A stretch of 64,000 nucleotides of DNA from Gracilimonas sp046602855 (GTDB lineage: Bacteria; Bacteroidota; Rhodothermia; Balneolales; Balneolaceae), in contig NZ_JBKINJ010000001.1 in NCBI RefSeq assembly GCF_046602855.1, positions 1,116,001-1,180,000 on the forward strand, written 5' to 3'. The translations under genes were made by a program, and so were the position numbers. Positions within the stretch are counted from its first letter, which is position 1; each line of letters opens with the position of its first letter. The notes below the pieces were generated by a model that had not been told where the DNA came from, did no database searches, and was given only the letters and a program-made list of their open reading frames with translations. Shown here piece by piece: positions 7,581 through 17,627 of the stretch.

Positions 7581-10565
7581 ATGTTTGCAGATCACAAGAC
7601 AACGAACAAATATCTGGCACTTTTAGCATTCTTCGCTTCACTGATCATCTATATACTGACACTGGCTCCCACTGCCAGTTTTTGGGATGCCGGTGAGTTT
7701 ATAGCAGTAGGTCACGGACTTCAGGTCAATCACCCGCCGGGAGCCCCCTTCTATTCCCTGCTCGGGAGAGTTTTTTCCATGTTCATGCCTACGGCCTATG
7801 TAGCAGTAAGCATTAACTTTATCAGTGCCCTTTCATCAGCACTGACTATTATGCTTCTATATCTGATCATCGTACGACTGGTACGTGAATGGAAAGGCGA
7901 TCCTGATGCAATGAATTTCTTTGATCAGATCGGCATGTACGGAGGTGCATTTGTTGGCGCCATGACCTTTGCCGTAACTGATACCTTTTGGTTCAACGCT
8001 GTGGAGGCCGAAGTATATGCCCTTTCAATGTTCTTTACCGCTATTGTAGTGTGGCTGGCACTTAAATGGGCAGAAAACTATGACAAAAACTATAATGAAC
8101 GATGGCTCGTACTGATCGCTTATATGTTCGGCTTAGCCATTGGTGTTCACTTATTGAATTTGCTTGCTCTGTTCTTTGTAGCTTTGATCGTCTACTTCAA
8201 ACTCTACGAATTTGAGTGGAAGTCGTTCCTGGCCATGGGAGGCATATCCGTTGTTACTTTCTTTGCAATCTATCCGTTCACTATTCAGAATATACCAAGC
8301 ATCGCAAATGGAATGGATGAAGCAACTTATGGTCTTATAAGTCCGATCGCGTTTATTTTTCTGATCATGATAGTGGTAGCATTTGGCATCTACTATACGC
8401 ACATCAAGAAGATGCGCCTGGCAAATATCATCACCATCAGTTATGCGATGATATTGATCGGTTTTTCCTCCTATTCGGTTATCATGATACGTTCTATTGC
8501 AGATCCCCCAATTGATGAAAACGATCCTGAAACCACCGAAGCCTTTATCAGTTACCTGAAACGTGAGCAATATGGCGCCACTCCTATTCTGAAAGGAAAT
8601 TATTTTGACGACAGTACCGAGCAGATAACAAGAGATGCTGAAAAGTTTTTCCCCCGCCGTTATTCACCGGCTCCAAATCATATTGACTACTACTCCAGAT
8701 ACAGTTCAGACTGGGACTTCTTCTGGAACTATCAGGTGAATCATATGTATGTAAGGTACTTTAACTGGAATTTCATTGGTCGGCAGGCTGATGTTCAGGA
8801 TGCCGGTTGGCAATCCGGATTCACTGCTCCTGCCTATCCAAGTAATAAGGCCAGCAATGCGTATTTCTTTATTCCTTTTCTGCTTGGGCTCTTTGGGATG
8901 ATATATCACTTTAATTCGGATTGGAAGCGGGCTTTTGCCGTATTGGCTTTATTTATTGTCACAGGACTGGCTATCATCGTATTCCTGAATCAAACCCCCT
9001 ATCAACCCCGGGAACGGGATTATGCTTACGTGGGGTCCTTCTTTGCTTTCTCGATCTGGATCGGTTTGGGGGTGACCGGATTGATCGAACTGGTTACCAA
9101 CTCTATCAGGAACAGGTGGGCCGGCGTGGGTGTTTTGATGCTCACCATGATCGCCTCCCCTGTCTGGATGGGTTACCAGAATTGGGATGACCATGACCGC
9201 AGTGGCCGTTATGTGGCACCAGACTATGCCCGTAACCTGCTGGAATCCACGGCACCAAATTCGATCTTGTTCACCAACGGTGATAATGACACCTTCCCGT
9301 TATGGTACTTGCAGGAAGTTGAAGGTGTCAGAACGGATGTCCGTATAGTATGTCTGAGCCTGTTAAATACAGATTGGTATATCAAGCAATTACGGGATCA
9401 ATGGTCGCATGAGTCGGCACCACTTCCTATTTCACTTTCTGATGAGGAGATAGAACGCGTCACTTCCGGTTTATCACAGTGGCAACCTCAGCAGATCAAT
9501 ATTCCTGTGAATAAAGAAATGCTGAGACAGGCATTTTCCGATGATCGGAATTACAAGGAATCAATTGGTATACCTCAAGATACTTCCTTACAGGTTTTAC
9601 GTAAGGGCATTGATTTTGAAATGCCTGTCGATTCATTAGATGAGACAATGAACTGGCAATTAGATGGTCGCCTATATGGACAGGACCAACAGGGCAACAG
9701 TATCTACTACTTGCAGACTCAGGATCACCTCATTCTGGATCTTCTCCGAACCAATAATTGGCTAAGACCGGTTTACTTTGCCAATACGGTTTCATCTCAA
9801 AGCCAGCTAAACCTTCAGGATTACTTCAGAACTGAAGGTAAAGCCTATCGGGTAGTCCCTAAGAATTTTGGAGCCGGACAGGATGGCCACATTAACACCA
9901 GGATCTTCATTGATCGCCTGAATAAATTTCAGTTCAGAGAATGGGACAATCCGGATGTATATCTCGATGAAAATATTAGAAGAATGTTGAGCAATTACCG
10001 ATTCAACTTCATGTCCCTTGCCATGAAATTCATGGAAAAAGGACAGGCGGACAGTGCCGGTTACTGGCTGAAATGGGGCGAAGATAAGATCCCCTTCAGG
10101 CCTTCTGAGACCAATGAGTCTATCAAACTCTTGTACTCAGTACGCTATGCCCAGGTTGGTTTAGGCGAAGATGCAACAAGATTAGCTGGTACTGCTGAGG
10201 CTCCCCTGCTAAACGACCTTAATGCAAGCCTGAATAATTTTGTGCGAGTTGAAACAAAATTCAACGAATTACGAAATGAGTTTGAAAGCGCAAGAAGTCA
10301 GGGTGATATTAGCCGTCAGCGTGAGATCAGATCAGAGTTGAATCAATTGAATGAAGATGCTCAGGAATATCTGACACAGGTTAGGACGGTCAGGCAGTCA
10401 CTCACCCTTGTTCAATACGCGTACTTTATGGCAGAAGAAACTGATAAAGCAGAGCAATTGGCAATGGAAGTTGATTCCTTCATGGGACCCGATTTCCCTG
10501 CTATGCCGGCTAGTAAAACGGAAAGCGAGGCTGAGATCAGTCGGTACGGTTTAGGAATTAAATAA
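7581..10565 (+). CDS. DUF2723 multi-membrane protein, glycosyltransferase-like
   Basis: A 994-residue protein with an N-terminal GT-C-like membrane part (about ten helices to residue ~530) and a long C-terminal extracytoplasmic part ending in a helical, TPR-like stretch. The first loop has FWDAGEFIA and VNHPPGAPFYSLLGR, the acidic loop signature of DUF2723, comparable to protein O-mannosyltransferases. In Bacteroidetes these proteins are implicated in surface or protein glycosylation, but the reaction is not established. It is the first of several plus-strand genes; the next begins 58 bp later. Confidence 0.85.
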   Translation: MFADHKTTNKYLALLAFFASLIIYILTLAPTASFWDAGEFIAVGHGLQVNHPPGAPFYSLLGRVFSMFMPTAYVAVSINFISALSSALTIMLLYLIIVRLVREWKGDPDAMNFFDQIGMYGGAFVGAMTFAVTDTFWFNAVEAEVYALSMFFTAIVVWLALKWAENYDKNYNERWLVLIAYMFGLAIGVHLLNLLALFFVALIVYFKLYEFEWKSFLAMGGISVVTFFAIYPFTIQNIPSIANGMDEATYGLISPIAFIFLIMIVVAFGIYYTHIKKMRLANIITISYAMILIGFSSYSVIMIRSIADPPIDENDPETTEAFISYLKREQYGATPILKGNYFDDSTEQITRDAEKFFPRRYSPAPNHIDYYSRYSSDWDFFWNYQVNHMYVRYFNWNFIGRQADVQDAGWQSGFTAPAYPSNKASNAYFFIPFLLGLFGMIYHFNSDWKRAFAVLALFIVTGLAIIVFLNQTPYQPRERDYAYVGSFFAFSIWIGLGVTGLIELVTNSIRNRWAGVGVLMLTMIASPVWMGYQNWDDHDRSGRYVAPDYARNLLESTAPNSILFTNGDNDTFPLWYLQEVEGVRTDVRIVCLSLLNTDWYIKQLRDQWSHESAPLPISLSDEEIERVTSGLSQWQPQQINIPVNKEMLRQAFSDDRNYKESIGIPQDTSLQVLRKGIDFEMPVDSLDETMNWQLDGRLYGQDQQGNSIYYLQTQDHLILDLLRTNNWLRPVYFANTVSSQSQLNLQDYFRTEGKAYRVVPKNFGAGQDGHINTRIFIDRLNKFQFREWDNPDVYLDENIRRMLSNYRFNFMSLAMKFMEKGQADSAGYWLKWGEDKIPFRPSETNESIKLLYSVRYAQVGLGEDATRLAGTAEAPLLNDLNASLNNFVRVETKFNELRNEFESARSQGDISRQREIRSELNQLNEDAQEYLTQVRTVRQSLTLVQYAYFMAEETDKAEQLAMEVDSFMGPDFPAMPASKTESEAEISRYGLGIK

Positions 10566-10623
10566 GTGCCTGTTTAATTATTTACCGCACTATATTATAT
10601 TCAAAGCATATTAATAAGCAGTT

Positions 10624-11070
10624 ATGATTCACAAATTTACAAAAGAAAATATCGATGAGATCGCCAAAGTACTTGGTACATCTCCAAAACCGCTTGGTAA
10701 TGATGTATTCCGATTTGAGGTAAAGAACGAAGATGATCCCCGAAAATTAGCCCTGGAGATTCATCTTGGGCTTCAGGTAGACGGAGAAACCATGAACATG
10801 GTTTCCGTGTATGCTTATAACACCTTTCTGCAGCTGCATAACTGCACCGCTTTTGTTGCCAGTGAAATGCTGCAGCAAGTCACCTTTTTCGGACGATCCG
10901 GTGAAAAAACCTCCGGACTTATCGTTGAGAAAACAGCCGGATGCAGCTTGTATGCCAACGTGGATCAATCCATATTGACCGGCGACTTCACTCAACTTCC
11001 CGAAGACCTGATGATGTGCGGTATTGCACTTTCACTCACTGAGTCTATGGATGATGATTTTTCATTCTAA
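10624..11070 (+). CDS. conserved hypothetical protein
   Basis: A 148-residue soluble protein with no signal peptide and alternating hydrophobic strands and helices; it is acidic at the C-terminus (ESMDDDFSF). No family motif recognised; the size and layout recall small chaperone-like or YbjN-like folds, but this is only an impression. It lies 58 bp after the DUF2723 gene and 17 bp before ybeY, in the same direction, so it is probably part of that transcript. Confidence 0.65.
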   Translation: MIHKFTKENIDEIAKVLGTSPKPLGNDVFRFEVKNEDDPRKLALEIHLGLQVDGETMNMVSVYAYNTFLQLHNCTAFVASEMLQQVTFFGRSGEKTSGLIVEKTAGCSLYANVDQSILTGDFTQLPEDLMMCGIALSLTESMDDDFSF

Positions 11071-11087
11071 ACCCATCTCCTCCACCA

Positions 11088-11534
11088 ATGAGTGAACCGA
11101 CTTTGCAGTCATTTAATGAGAGTTCGGTCAATGTTCCTCTTGATCAACCGACCGCTCAGAAGATCTTATCATTGATCGAGGTACATGAAAAAGTGGTTTA
11201 TAGTTTCGTTGAGTTGGTCTACGTTGATGAAGAAGAGATCATACGCATCAACAATGAACATTTAGACAGAGATTACGTTACCGATATTATCTCCTTTCGG
11301 TATGATGAAGAATCTGATGGTGACCAAGAGATCGAGGGCACATTATTCTGCTGTGCCCCAAGGATTAAGGAACAAGCTCAGGAATTTGGAGAGTCTGCAG
11401 AACGTGAGTTTGAACGAATACTGATACACGGTCTTTTGCACCTGATCGGTTATAATGATCAGACTGAGGAAGAAAAAAGGTCCATGACCGAACTTGAAGA
11501 CAAATATCTGGCGTTGTCTGAAGACAACAAATAA
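11088..11534 (+). CDS. ybeY: endoribonuclease YbeY
   Basis: A 148-residue protein with the YbeY metal site HGLLHLIGYND (His 114, His 118; Asp 124 in place of the third His seen in E. coli), a variation known among Bacteroidetes. YbeY is a zinc-dependent RNase that matures the 16S rRNA 3' end and takes part in ribosome quality control in the cytosol. The strand DIISFRYDEE carries the usual central segment. The gene lies between a hypothetical protein and a DUF445 gene, with short gaps, in a likely operon. Confidence 0.93.
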   Translation: MSEPTLQSFNESSVNVPLDQPTAQKILSLIEVHEKVVYSFVELVYVDEEEIIRINNEHLDRDYVTDIISFRYDEESDGDQEIEGTLFCCAPRIKEQAQEFGESAEREFERILIHGLLHLIGYNDQTEEEKRSMTELEDKYLALSEDNK

Positions 11535-11566
11535 GCAGACTTTACGTACATCACTTCAAAAAGTGA

Positions 11567-12706
11567 ATGAGCACCGATAACAAACCAAATATCATCAAGG
11601 AACAAACCAAGGCTTTTGGAATGCAGCTTTGGGATCTGCTTCGCGCCCAGGTTGATAAACACAGTGCCAAGGAACTTCCGTCAGGTAACCGTGATATCCC
11701 GCCTAAGAAAACCTTGGAATACCGGTGGTTGCTGAACCTTCTTTTTGGATTACCCTATATTCTGCTGGGAATATTTGTATTCTCGTTTTATTGGGATTTT
11801 ACAGGATACGAAGCTGCCTTTTTTGATCACACCTTCAACTTTGAAGGCATACTCCGAATTGTTAGCATAAGCGGATTGATCGGTTTTTTAACGAACTGGA
11901 TCGCTATCACTATGCTTTTTCGGCCCACATATAAGCGGCCAATTCTCGGTCAGGGTTTGATACCGGCCCAAAAAGACCGAATTGCCTATCGCCTGTCTCG
12001 CGCGGTATCTGAAGACCTCATCAACCCGGAGATCATAAAGCAAAAGGTCCATGAGTCAGAAGCCATTGCAAAGTATCGTGAGAAAGCGACCGTCTATATA
12101 AAAAAGATCATAGATGACCCTGAATTCCGTTTCAATCTGAAACAGATAGCAGTGGGTTATGTGGATGAGATGATCGCTGATCGGGAGATCAGATCCAATA
12201 TTGCAAAAAAACTGATCGAGCAGATCGACGAGGCAGTTGATGAAAAATCATTTGAAAAAGTAGCGCTAAGAGCCTACAGTTTCTTTAAAGGTCAGGAAAT
12301 GCAGGACTTGGTTGAAAGTGCCTTGCTCAAACTTCCGACCGGTATTGAGAACAGTTTGAATAAGATGGATACCTTTTTGGATGAACTGCCAGAAAAACTG
12401 GATGAAAACGGTTCAGTGATAGAAGAAATGGTTACAAAAATGCTGTATAAACTTATCAATCAGCTGGATGTTCAAGCACTTGTTGAAGATAATTTGAGAC
12501 AATACGATGAGAAGAAACTGGAGACCCTCATCAAAAATGCCAGTAATGATCAATTGCAATATATTCAGTATTTAGGTGCAGTTTTAGGTACTTTTGGTGG
12601 GCTGATTATCTGGGAACCAATTGCCAGCTTACTTGTTATTTCTGCTATAATAGGGATAACACTGTTCCTGGACATGATTTTGATCAGGATCAAGAGAACA
12701 AACTAA
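11567..12706 (+). CDS. DUF445 family membrane protein
   Basis: A 379-residue protein with a helix near residues 48-72, a second at 98-120 leading into the family motif GFLTNWIAITMLFRP, a long charged helical middle (residues 135-335) and two helices at the C-terminus. The layout matches DUF445/YjiN/YheB proteins of unknown role at the inner membrane. It begins 32 bp after ybeY and ends 22 bp before the subtilase. An N-terminal extension of ~45 polar residues precedes the first helix. Confidence 0.82.
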   Translation: MSTDNKPNIIKEQTKAFGMQLWDLLRAQVDKHSAKELPSGNRDIPPKKTLEYRWLLNLLFGLPYILLGIFVFSFYWDFTGYEAAFFDHTFNFEGILRIVSISGLIGFLTNWIAITMLFRPTYKRPILGQGLIPAQKDRIAYRLSRAVSEDLINPEIIKQKVHESEAIAKYREKATVYIKKIIDDPEFRFNLKQIAVGYVDEMIADREIRSNIAKKLIEQIDEAVDEKSFEKVALRAYSFFKGQEMQDLVESALLKLPTGIENSLNKMDTFLDELPEKLDENGSVIEEMVTKMLYKLINQLDVQALVEDNLRQYDEKKLETLIKNASNDQLQYIQYLGAVLGTFGGLIIWEPIASLLVISAIIGITLFLDMILIRIKRTN

Positions 12707-12728
12707 TTCAAATTATTGGCTAATTATT

Positions 12729-14390
12729 ATGAAAACAGTATCCAGGGCATTTTATATAATAGCAGTCCTCATCTTTGTGGTCAGTTGCAACAGTACCAAA
12801 AATATAACTGATGAGATCAGCCACTCGGCAAATAGTTTCACCATTAATTCATTCAAACCAGCAGCTGAAACACCAACTGAGACCTGGCACCTGACCCCTG
12901 CCCTGAATGAAAGCTACACCGGAACCGGCGTGGAGCAGGCATACCAGGAATTACTGTCCGGTAAATCACCCAGACAAAAAGTGATCGTTGCCATCATTGA
13001 TTCAGGAACTGATATCGAACATGAAGACCTTTCCGATAAGATCTGGATAAATGATGATGAAATCCCCGGTAATAATATTGATGATGATGGCAATGGTTAT
13101 GTAGATGACCTTAACGGCTGGAATTTTATTGGCGGTGCGGATGGAGAAAATGTTGACAAAGATACTTATGAAGTTACCCGTCTTTATGCTGAGATGAGGG
13201 ATGAATTCAAAGAAAAAGATCCTTCAGAAATTCCTTCTGACAAAATGGATGAATACCAATACTTCCTTGATATCAAAGAGGCTTACCAAACACGAGTGAA
13301 TAGAAACCAACAGGAGTTACAGCAGATCACTCAGATAAGGATGGCCGTTCAATTTGCTAAAAATACGCTGGGTATCGACAGTATTGATGATATTCCGGAA
13401 GACAGTCTTCAACTTACCGGCAACGAAGATCAGCAAACATTACAGTCCAAACAGATCATCAGCAGCTTAAAAGCAAATGGAGCCACAGAAAAGGATATTG
13501 AAGATCTGGACGAATATAATCAGCAACTCAATGATCTGAGTGAATATGGATTGAACCCGGATTTTGACCCTCGCTACATTGTGGGTGATGACTATGATGA
13601 TCTCAGTAATCGCTATTATGGAAACAATGATGTAAAAGGCCCAAGGAGTGATCACGGTACCCATGTGGCAGGAATTGTAGGTGCGATCCGAAACAATAAT
13701 ATTGGTGCCCAGGGAATTGCAGACTACATTGAATTGATGATCGTCAGAACGGTGCCTGATGGGGATGAACGTGATAAGGATGTGGCAAATGCAATAAGGT
13801 ACGCAACTGAAAATGGGGCAAAGGTCATTAATATGAGTTTTGGAAAAGGCTACTCCCCTCAAAAAGAATATGTTGATGCCGCCATCAAATTTGCAGATGA
13901 ACAGGGTGTACTCTTGGTTTCAGGAGCCGGTAATGGAAGTGAGAATATTGATGAGACTGACTCCTTTCCAAGTCGATTTTATGAGGATGGCAATCAGGCT
14001 ATTAACTTTCTTAGCGTTGGTGCCACTTCATGGAAAACAGATTCTACCCTTGTGGCCAGCTTCAGTAACTATGGCAAAAACACCGTTGACGTTTTTGCAC
14101 CCGGTGTTGATGTGTATTCCACTTACCCCGGCGATGAATATGAAAAGAACAGCGGTACAAGTATGGCCGCGCCCGTGGTGTCAGGTATTGCCGCTCTGAT
14201 GATGTCCTATTACCCGGATTTGAGTACCACACAGATAAAGGACATTTTGCTAAAAACCGTAACCAAGATAAATTTAAGTGTCTATAAACCTGGTGATATG
14301 AGTGCTGTTTCTTTTTCAGAACTATCTTCAACAGGTGGAATTATCAATGCATACAATGCCATTAGAACAGCAGAAGAACTCAGCAGGTAA
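12729..14390 (+). CDS. S8 (subtilisin-like) peptidase lipoprotein
   Basis: A 553-residue precursor with a lipoprotein signal ending in VVSC (Cys 20). The triad is Asp 91 in AIIDSGTD, His 309 in DHGTHVAG and Ser 478 in GTSMAAP. Asp and His are separated by about 218 residues, far more than the 30-40 of subtilisin, because of an acidic, partly coiled-coil insertion (about residues 130-290). Right after Asp there is a calcium-loop-like NIDDDGNGYVDD. It probably degrades proteins at the cell envelope. It starts 22 bp after the DUF445 gene and ends 9 bp before the FAD oxidoreductase, so these are likely co-transcribed. Confidence 0.9.
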   Translation: MKTVSRAFYIIAVLIFVVSCNSTKNITDEISHSANSFTINSFKPAAETPTETWHLTPALNESYTGTGVEQAYQELLSGKSPRQKVIVAIIDSGTDIEHEDLSDKIWINDDEIPGNNIDDDGNGYVDDLNGWNFIGGADGENVDKDTYEVTRLYAEMRDEFKEKDPSEIPSDKMDEYQYFLDIKEAYQTRVNRNQQELQQITQIRMAVQFAKNTLGIDSIDDIPEDSLQLTGNEDQQTLQSKQIISSLKANGATEKDIEDLDEYNQQLNDLSEYGLNPDFDPRYIVGDDYDDLSNRYYGNNDVKGPRSDHGTHVAGIVGAIRNNNIGAQGIADYIELMIVRTVPDGDERDKDVANAIRYATENGAKVINMSFGKGYSPQKEYVDAAIKFADEQGVLLVSGAGNGSENIDETDSFPSRFYEDGNQAINFLSVGATSWKTDSTLVASFSNYGKNTVDVFAPGVDVYSTYPGDEYEKNSGTSMAAPVVSGIAALMMSYYPDLSTTQIKDILLKTVTKINLSVYKPGDMSAVSFSELSSTGGIINAYNAIRTAEELSR

Positions 14391-14399
14391 TTCAATTCT

Positions 14400-15839
14400 A
14401 TGAGTCGATCAAACCATGATTATGATGCTGTTATTGTGGGCTCAGGGCCTAACGGACTGAGTTCAGCTATCCGTTTGTCACAGGAGGGTTTGAAAGTTCT
14501 TGTTCTTGAAGCAAAAGAAACCATAGGCGGTGGCACACGCACAATGGAATTGACCGAGCCGGGTTTTTTGCATGATGTCTGCTCAGCGGTCCATCCCACT
14601 GCAGCCGGATCCCCTTACTTAAGAACCTTAAACCTTGATAAGTTTGGACTTGAATTCATACAGCCCGAAGTGGCTTACGCCCATCCTCTTGAAGATGGTG
14701 ACGCCGCTATAGCTTACCGATCACTTGAGAAAACAGCAGAAGGACTTGGAATCGATAAAGACGCTTACCTCAAATTATATAATGAATTTGTAAACCAGTG
14801 GGACTATTTATCTCAGGATATCTTTGGAACGTTACGCATCCCTCAACATCCACTTCTCATGGCTAAATTTGGATGGTATGGGATGTTTTCTGCAAAGCTT
14901 TTGGGTGATTCATTATTTAAAAAGGAAAAAACCAAGGCATTGTTTACAGGATGTGCTGCACACAGTATCGTCCCATTAACCCGGTCTTTCACCGCCTCTT
15001 TCGGTATTGTTTTGGGGGCTTCGGCACATTCTGTTGGCTGGCCTGTAGCTAAAGGTGGGTCTGCTACTATAACTAATGCCATGTCAGAGTTATTTAAGTC
15101 ACTTGGCGGGGAGATCAAAACGGGGTACCACGTTAAAAAGCTATCTGATATTCCACCTGCAAAAGCCGTTTTATTTGACCTTACTCCTCATCAGATCGCA
15201 CGAATTGCAGAAAATGATCTGCCAAAAGCATATTTAAACAAACTTAGAAGTTACAAATATGGGCCCGGAACCTTTAAAATGGATTGGGCTTTATCTGAGC
15301 CTGTTCCATGGACAAACGAGGAAGCACGAAAAGCAGGTACATTACATTTGGGCGGAACCTATCGCGAAATAGCCTTAGCCGAGCAGGCCGTTTGGGATGG
15401 TGAACACGCTGAAAAGCCTTATGTACTGGTTTCTCAACCATCAGTTTGTGACTCCACAAGAGCTCCTGATGGCAAACATACGCTATGGGCTTACTGCCAT
15501 GTTCCGAACGGTTCAGAAGATGACATGACAGATATCATTGAGGATCAGATCGAACGATATGCTCCCGGATTCAAGGACACCATCATCAGTAAGCATACCA
15601 TGCATGCCATGGAAATGGAACAGTACAATTTCAATTATATTGGCGGAGATATTAATGGTGGTGCACAAACGATAACGCAGCTGTTTGGCCGCCCCATCTT
15701 GAAATGGGACCCGTATAAAATACCGGCCAGTGGTTTATATATTTGCTCTTCCTCTACTCCTCCCGGCGGTGGTGTTCATGGAATGCCAGGTTATCATGCG
15801 GCAGAATCCGTTTTAAAAAATGAGTTTCACATCTCATAA
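14400..15839 (+). CDS. FAD-dependent oxidoreductase, phytoene-desaturase-like
   Basis: A 479-residue protein with the N-terminal dinucleotide-binding motif VIVGSGPNGLSSAIRL (about residues 10-25), the following strand VLVLEAKETIGGGTRT, and a C-terminal FAD-contact segment SSSTPPGGGVHGMPGY. It belongs to the CrtI/phytoene-dehydrogenase-like superfamily, whose members desaturate carotenoids or retinoids or act on other hydrophobic substrates. The divergent branch seen here is not diagnostic for CrtI itself. The neighbours (subtilase, iron permease) do not indicate a pathway. A link to the carotenoid-tailoring genes at 24.7-27.7 kb is possible but unproven. Confidence 0.85.
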   Translation: MSRSNHDYDAVIVGSGPNGLSSAIRLSQEGLKVLVLEAKETIGGGTRTMELTEPGFLHDVCSAVHPTAAGSPYLRTLNLDKFGLEFIQPEVAYAHPLEDGDAAIAYRSLEKTAEGLGIDKDAYLKLYNEFVNQWDYLSQDIFGTLRIPQHPLLMAKFGWYGMFSAKLLGDSLFKKEKTKALFTGCAAHSIVPLTRSFTASFGIVLGASAHSVGWPVAKGGSATITNAMSELFKSLGGEIKTGYHVKKLSDIPPAKAVLFDLTPHQIARIAENDLPKAYLNKLRSYKYGPGTFKMDWALSEPVPWTNEEARKAGTLHLGGTYREIALAEQAVWDGEHAEKPYVLVSQPSVCDSTRAPDGKHTLWAYCHVPNGSEDDMTDIIEDQIERYAPGFKDTIISKHTMHAMEMEQYNFNYIGGDINGGAQTITQLFGRPILKWDPYKIPASGLYICSSSTPPGGGVHGMPGYHAAESVLKNEFHIS

Positions 15840-15872
15840 TATATATAAAGTGATATAAGTTTATCTTTGAGC

Positions 15873-17567
15873 ATGCTAAAAGCGCTGCATACAACTATTC
15901 AAAACTTGAGATCGAATTCCAGCCGACAAAAAAGTCGATCGAGGCAATGGACCTTACTGAGCCTTCTAATAGCCCTATTGATATCCATTCCCATCCTAAC
16001 GGTTGTCTTTTCAGTTTTCACACCGGCAGGTGAAATTTGGAGTCACCTGGCCTCAACAGTGCTTGATGACTATATCAAAAATTCTCTTTTACTTATCACA
16101 GGCGTTTCAATCGGAGTGATATTAATTGGGGTATCTTCTGCATGGCTCATCACTATGACCGAGTTTCCCGGACGAAAAATATTCGAATGGGCATCTATAT
16201 TACCGTTCGCCATACCTGCTTATTTACTGGCTTATATTTATACCGATTTTTTAGACATAACCGGTCCATTGCAAAATATGATCAGAAATCTATTTGGATT
16301 AGGAATTGATGAGTACTGGTTTCCAAATATCAGATCGGTTGAAGGTGCTATACTTATTATGTCTCTGGCTTTTTACCCCTACGTATATATGCTAACCAGG
16401 TCTTCTTTTCTTGAGCAATCTACCACGCTTCTTGAAGCAAGCCGGATCATGGGCTATTCAACCTGGCAAAGTTTCATTCGAGTTGCTCTCCCTGTGGCAA
16501 GACCCGGAATTGCAGCAGGAATGGCATTAGCCCTCATGGAAACCTTGAATGACTTTGGGACGGTACAATATTTTGGAGTGCAAACATTTACCACCGGTAT
16601 CTACAGAACCTGGTTTGGTTTGGGTGAACGACCCGCTGCAGCTCAGCTCGCTGCCTTCTTGCTGGCATTTATCGTGGTACTGCTCATTCTTGAAAGATGG
16701 TCACGAAATAAGATCAGTAATGAGAAATCCAATTCCACGCGTTTTAAACGTTTGAACCGATTTGAACTCAAAGGAGCAAGATCTGCGCTCGCATTCACTG
16801 TTTGTTTTATTCCTGTGCTGATTGGTTTCGTGATTCCAATGATCCTTTTACTGGAAATGTTCTTCTCCAACCTTGAACTATTGGATTTTAAATTTCTCGA
16901 ACTGGCACTGAATTCTTTCACTGTATCAGCTATAACAGGTTTTTTGGCTGTTCTTTTGGCACTTGTAATGGCTTATTCAGCCCGATTAAATCCAAACCGT
17001 TATGTTAAAGTATTCAACCGCATCAGCTCACTCGGATATGCTGTTCCCGGCTCGGTGATCGCTGTAGGTGTGTTGATTCCATTTGGTCTCTTTGATAACA
17101 CCATTGACGGGTTCTTCAGAGAGCAGTTTGGCTTTTCAACCGGATTGTTACTAAGTGGAACCATCTTCGCAATGATATTTGCCTATCTGGTTCGATTTTT
17201 ATCCGTCTCATATGGCGGTGTGGAAGCCAGCATGGAAAAAATTACACCAAATATGGATGAAGCCGCACGCGGACTAGGACATCGCTTTTCTAAAGTTCTA
17301 AGAAAGATCCACATTCCCATGATGTCGGGTGGCCTGCTTACAGCTGCTCTCCTTGTATTTGTGGATGTAATGAAAGAGCTGCCCGCTACGCTTATTGTTC
17401 GACCTTTCAATTTTGATACCCTGGCGGTTCAAGTGTATCGCTATGCTTCAGATGAGCGACTGGCTGAATCGGCCGGAGCCGCTTTGATGATCGTATTGGT
17501 TGGAATCATTCCGGTGATCATTATCAGTCGTTCTATAGCAAAATCCAGAAAGTCTGAAACGCAATAA
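15873..17567 (+). CDS. fbpB: ferric iron ABC transporter permease (FbpB type)
   Basis: A 564-residue inner-membrane protein made of two fused permease halves, each with about six helices and an EAA-like loop (first EASRIMGYSTWQSFIRVALP, second EAARGLGHRF followed by KVLRKIHIPM). This duplication is typical of FbpB/SfuB ferric iron importers. I chose the ATG at 15873; TTG at 15867 is possible. TATCTTTG directly upstream resembles a Bacteroidetes -7 box, which would make the transcript nearly leaderless. No ATPase gene follows: the next gene converges and encodes the binding protein. Confidence 0.9.
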   Translation: MLKALHTTIQNLRSNSSRQKSRSRQWTLLSLLIALLISIPILTVVFSVFTPAGEIWSHLASTVLDDYIKNSLLLITGVSIGVILIGVSSAWLITMTEFPGRKIFEWASILPFAIPAYLLAYIYTDFLDITGPLQNMIRNLFGLGIDEYWFPNIRSVEGAILIMSLAFYPYVYMLTRSSFLEQSTTLLEASRIMGYSTWQSFIRVALPVARPGIAAGMALALMETLNDFGTVQYFGVQTFTTGIYRTWFGLGERPAAAQLAAFLLAFIVVLLILERWSRNKISNEKSNSTRFKRLNRFELKGARSALAFTVCFIPVLIGFVIPMILLLEMFFSNLELLDFKFLELALNSFTVSAITGFLAVLLALVMAYSARLNPNRYVKVFNRISSLGYAVPGSVIAVGVLIPFGLFDNTIDGFFREQFGFSTGLLLSGTIFAMIFAYLVRFLSVSYGGVEASMEKITPNMDEAARGLGHRFSKVLRKIHIPMMSGGLLTAALLVFVDVMKELPATLIVRPFNFDTLAVQVYRYASDERLAESAGAALMIVLVGIIPVIIISRSIAKSRKSETQ

Positions 17568-17570
17568 AAA

Positions 17571-17600
17571 AGCCCCGACGCAAAGCGTACGAGGCAATTT
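17571..17600 (+). terminator. possible terminator after the iron permease
   Basis: GCCCCGACGC and GCGTACGAGGC form an imperfect stem right after the permease stop. The following bases are A/T-rich but lack a clean T-run; on the minus strand an A-run (TTTTTT) follows the stem, so it may serve the converging gene. Confidence 0.45.
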
Positions 17601-17627
17601 ATTAGTCATTTTATAAGTTAGAATTGA

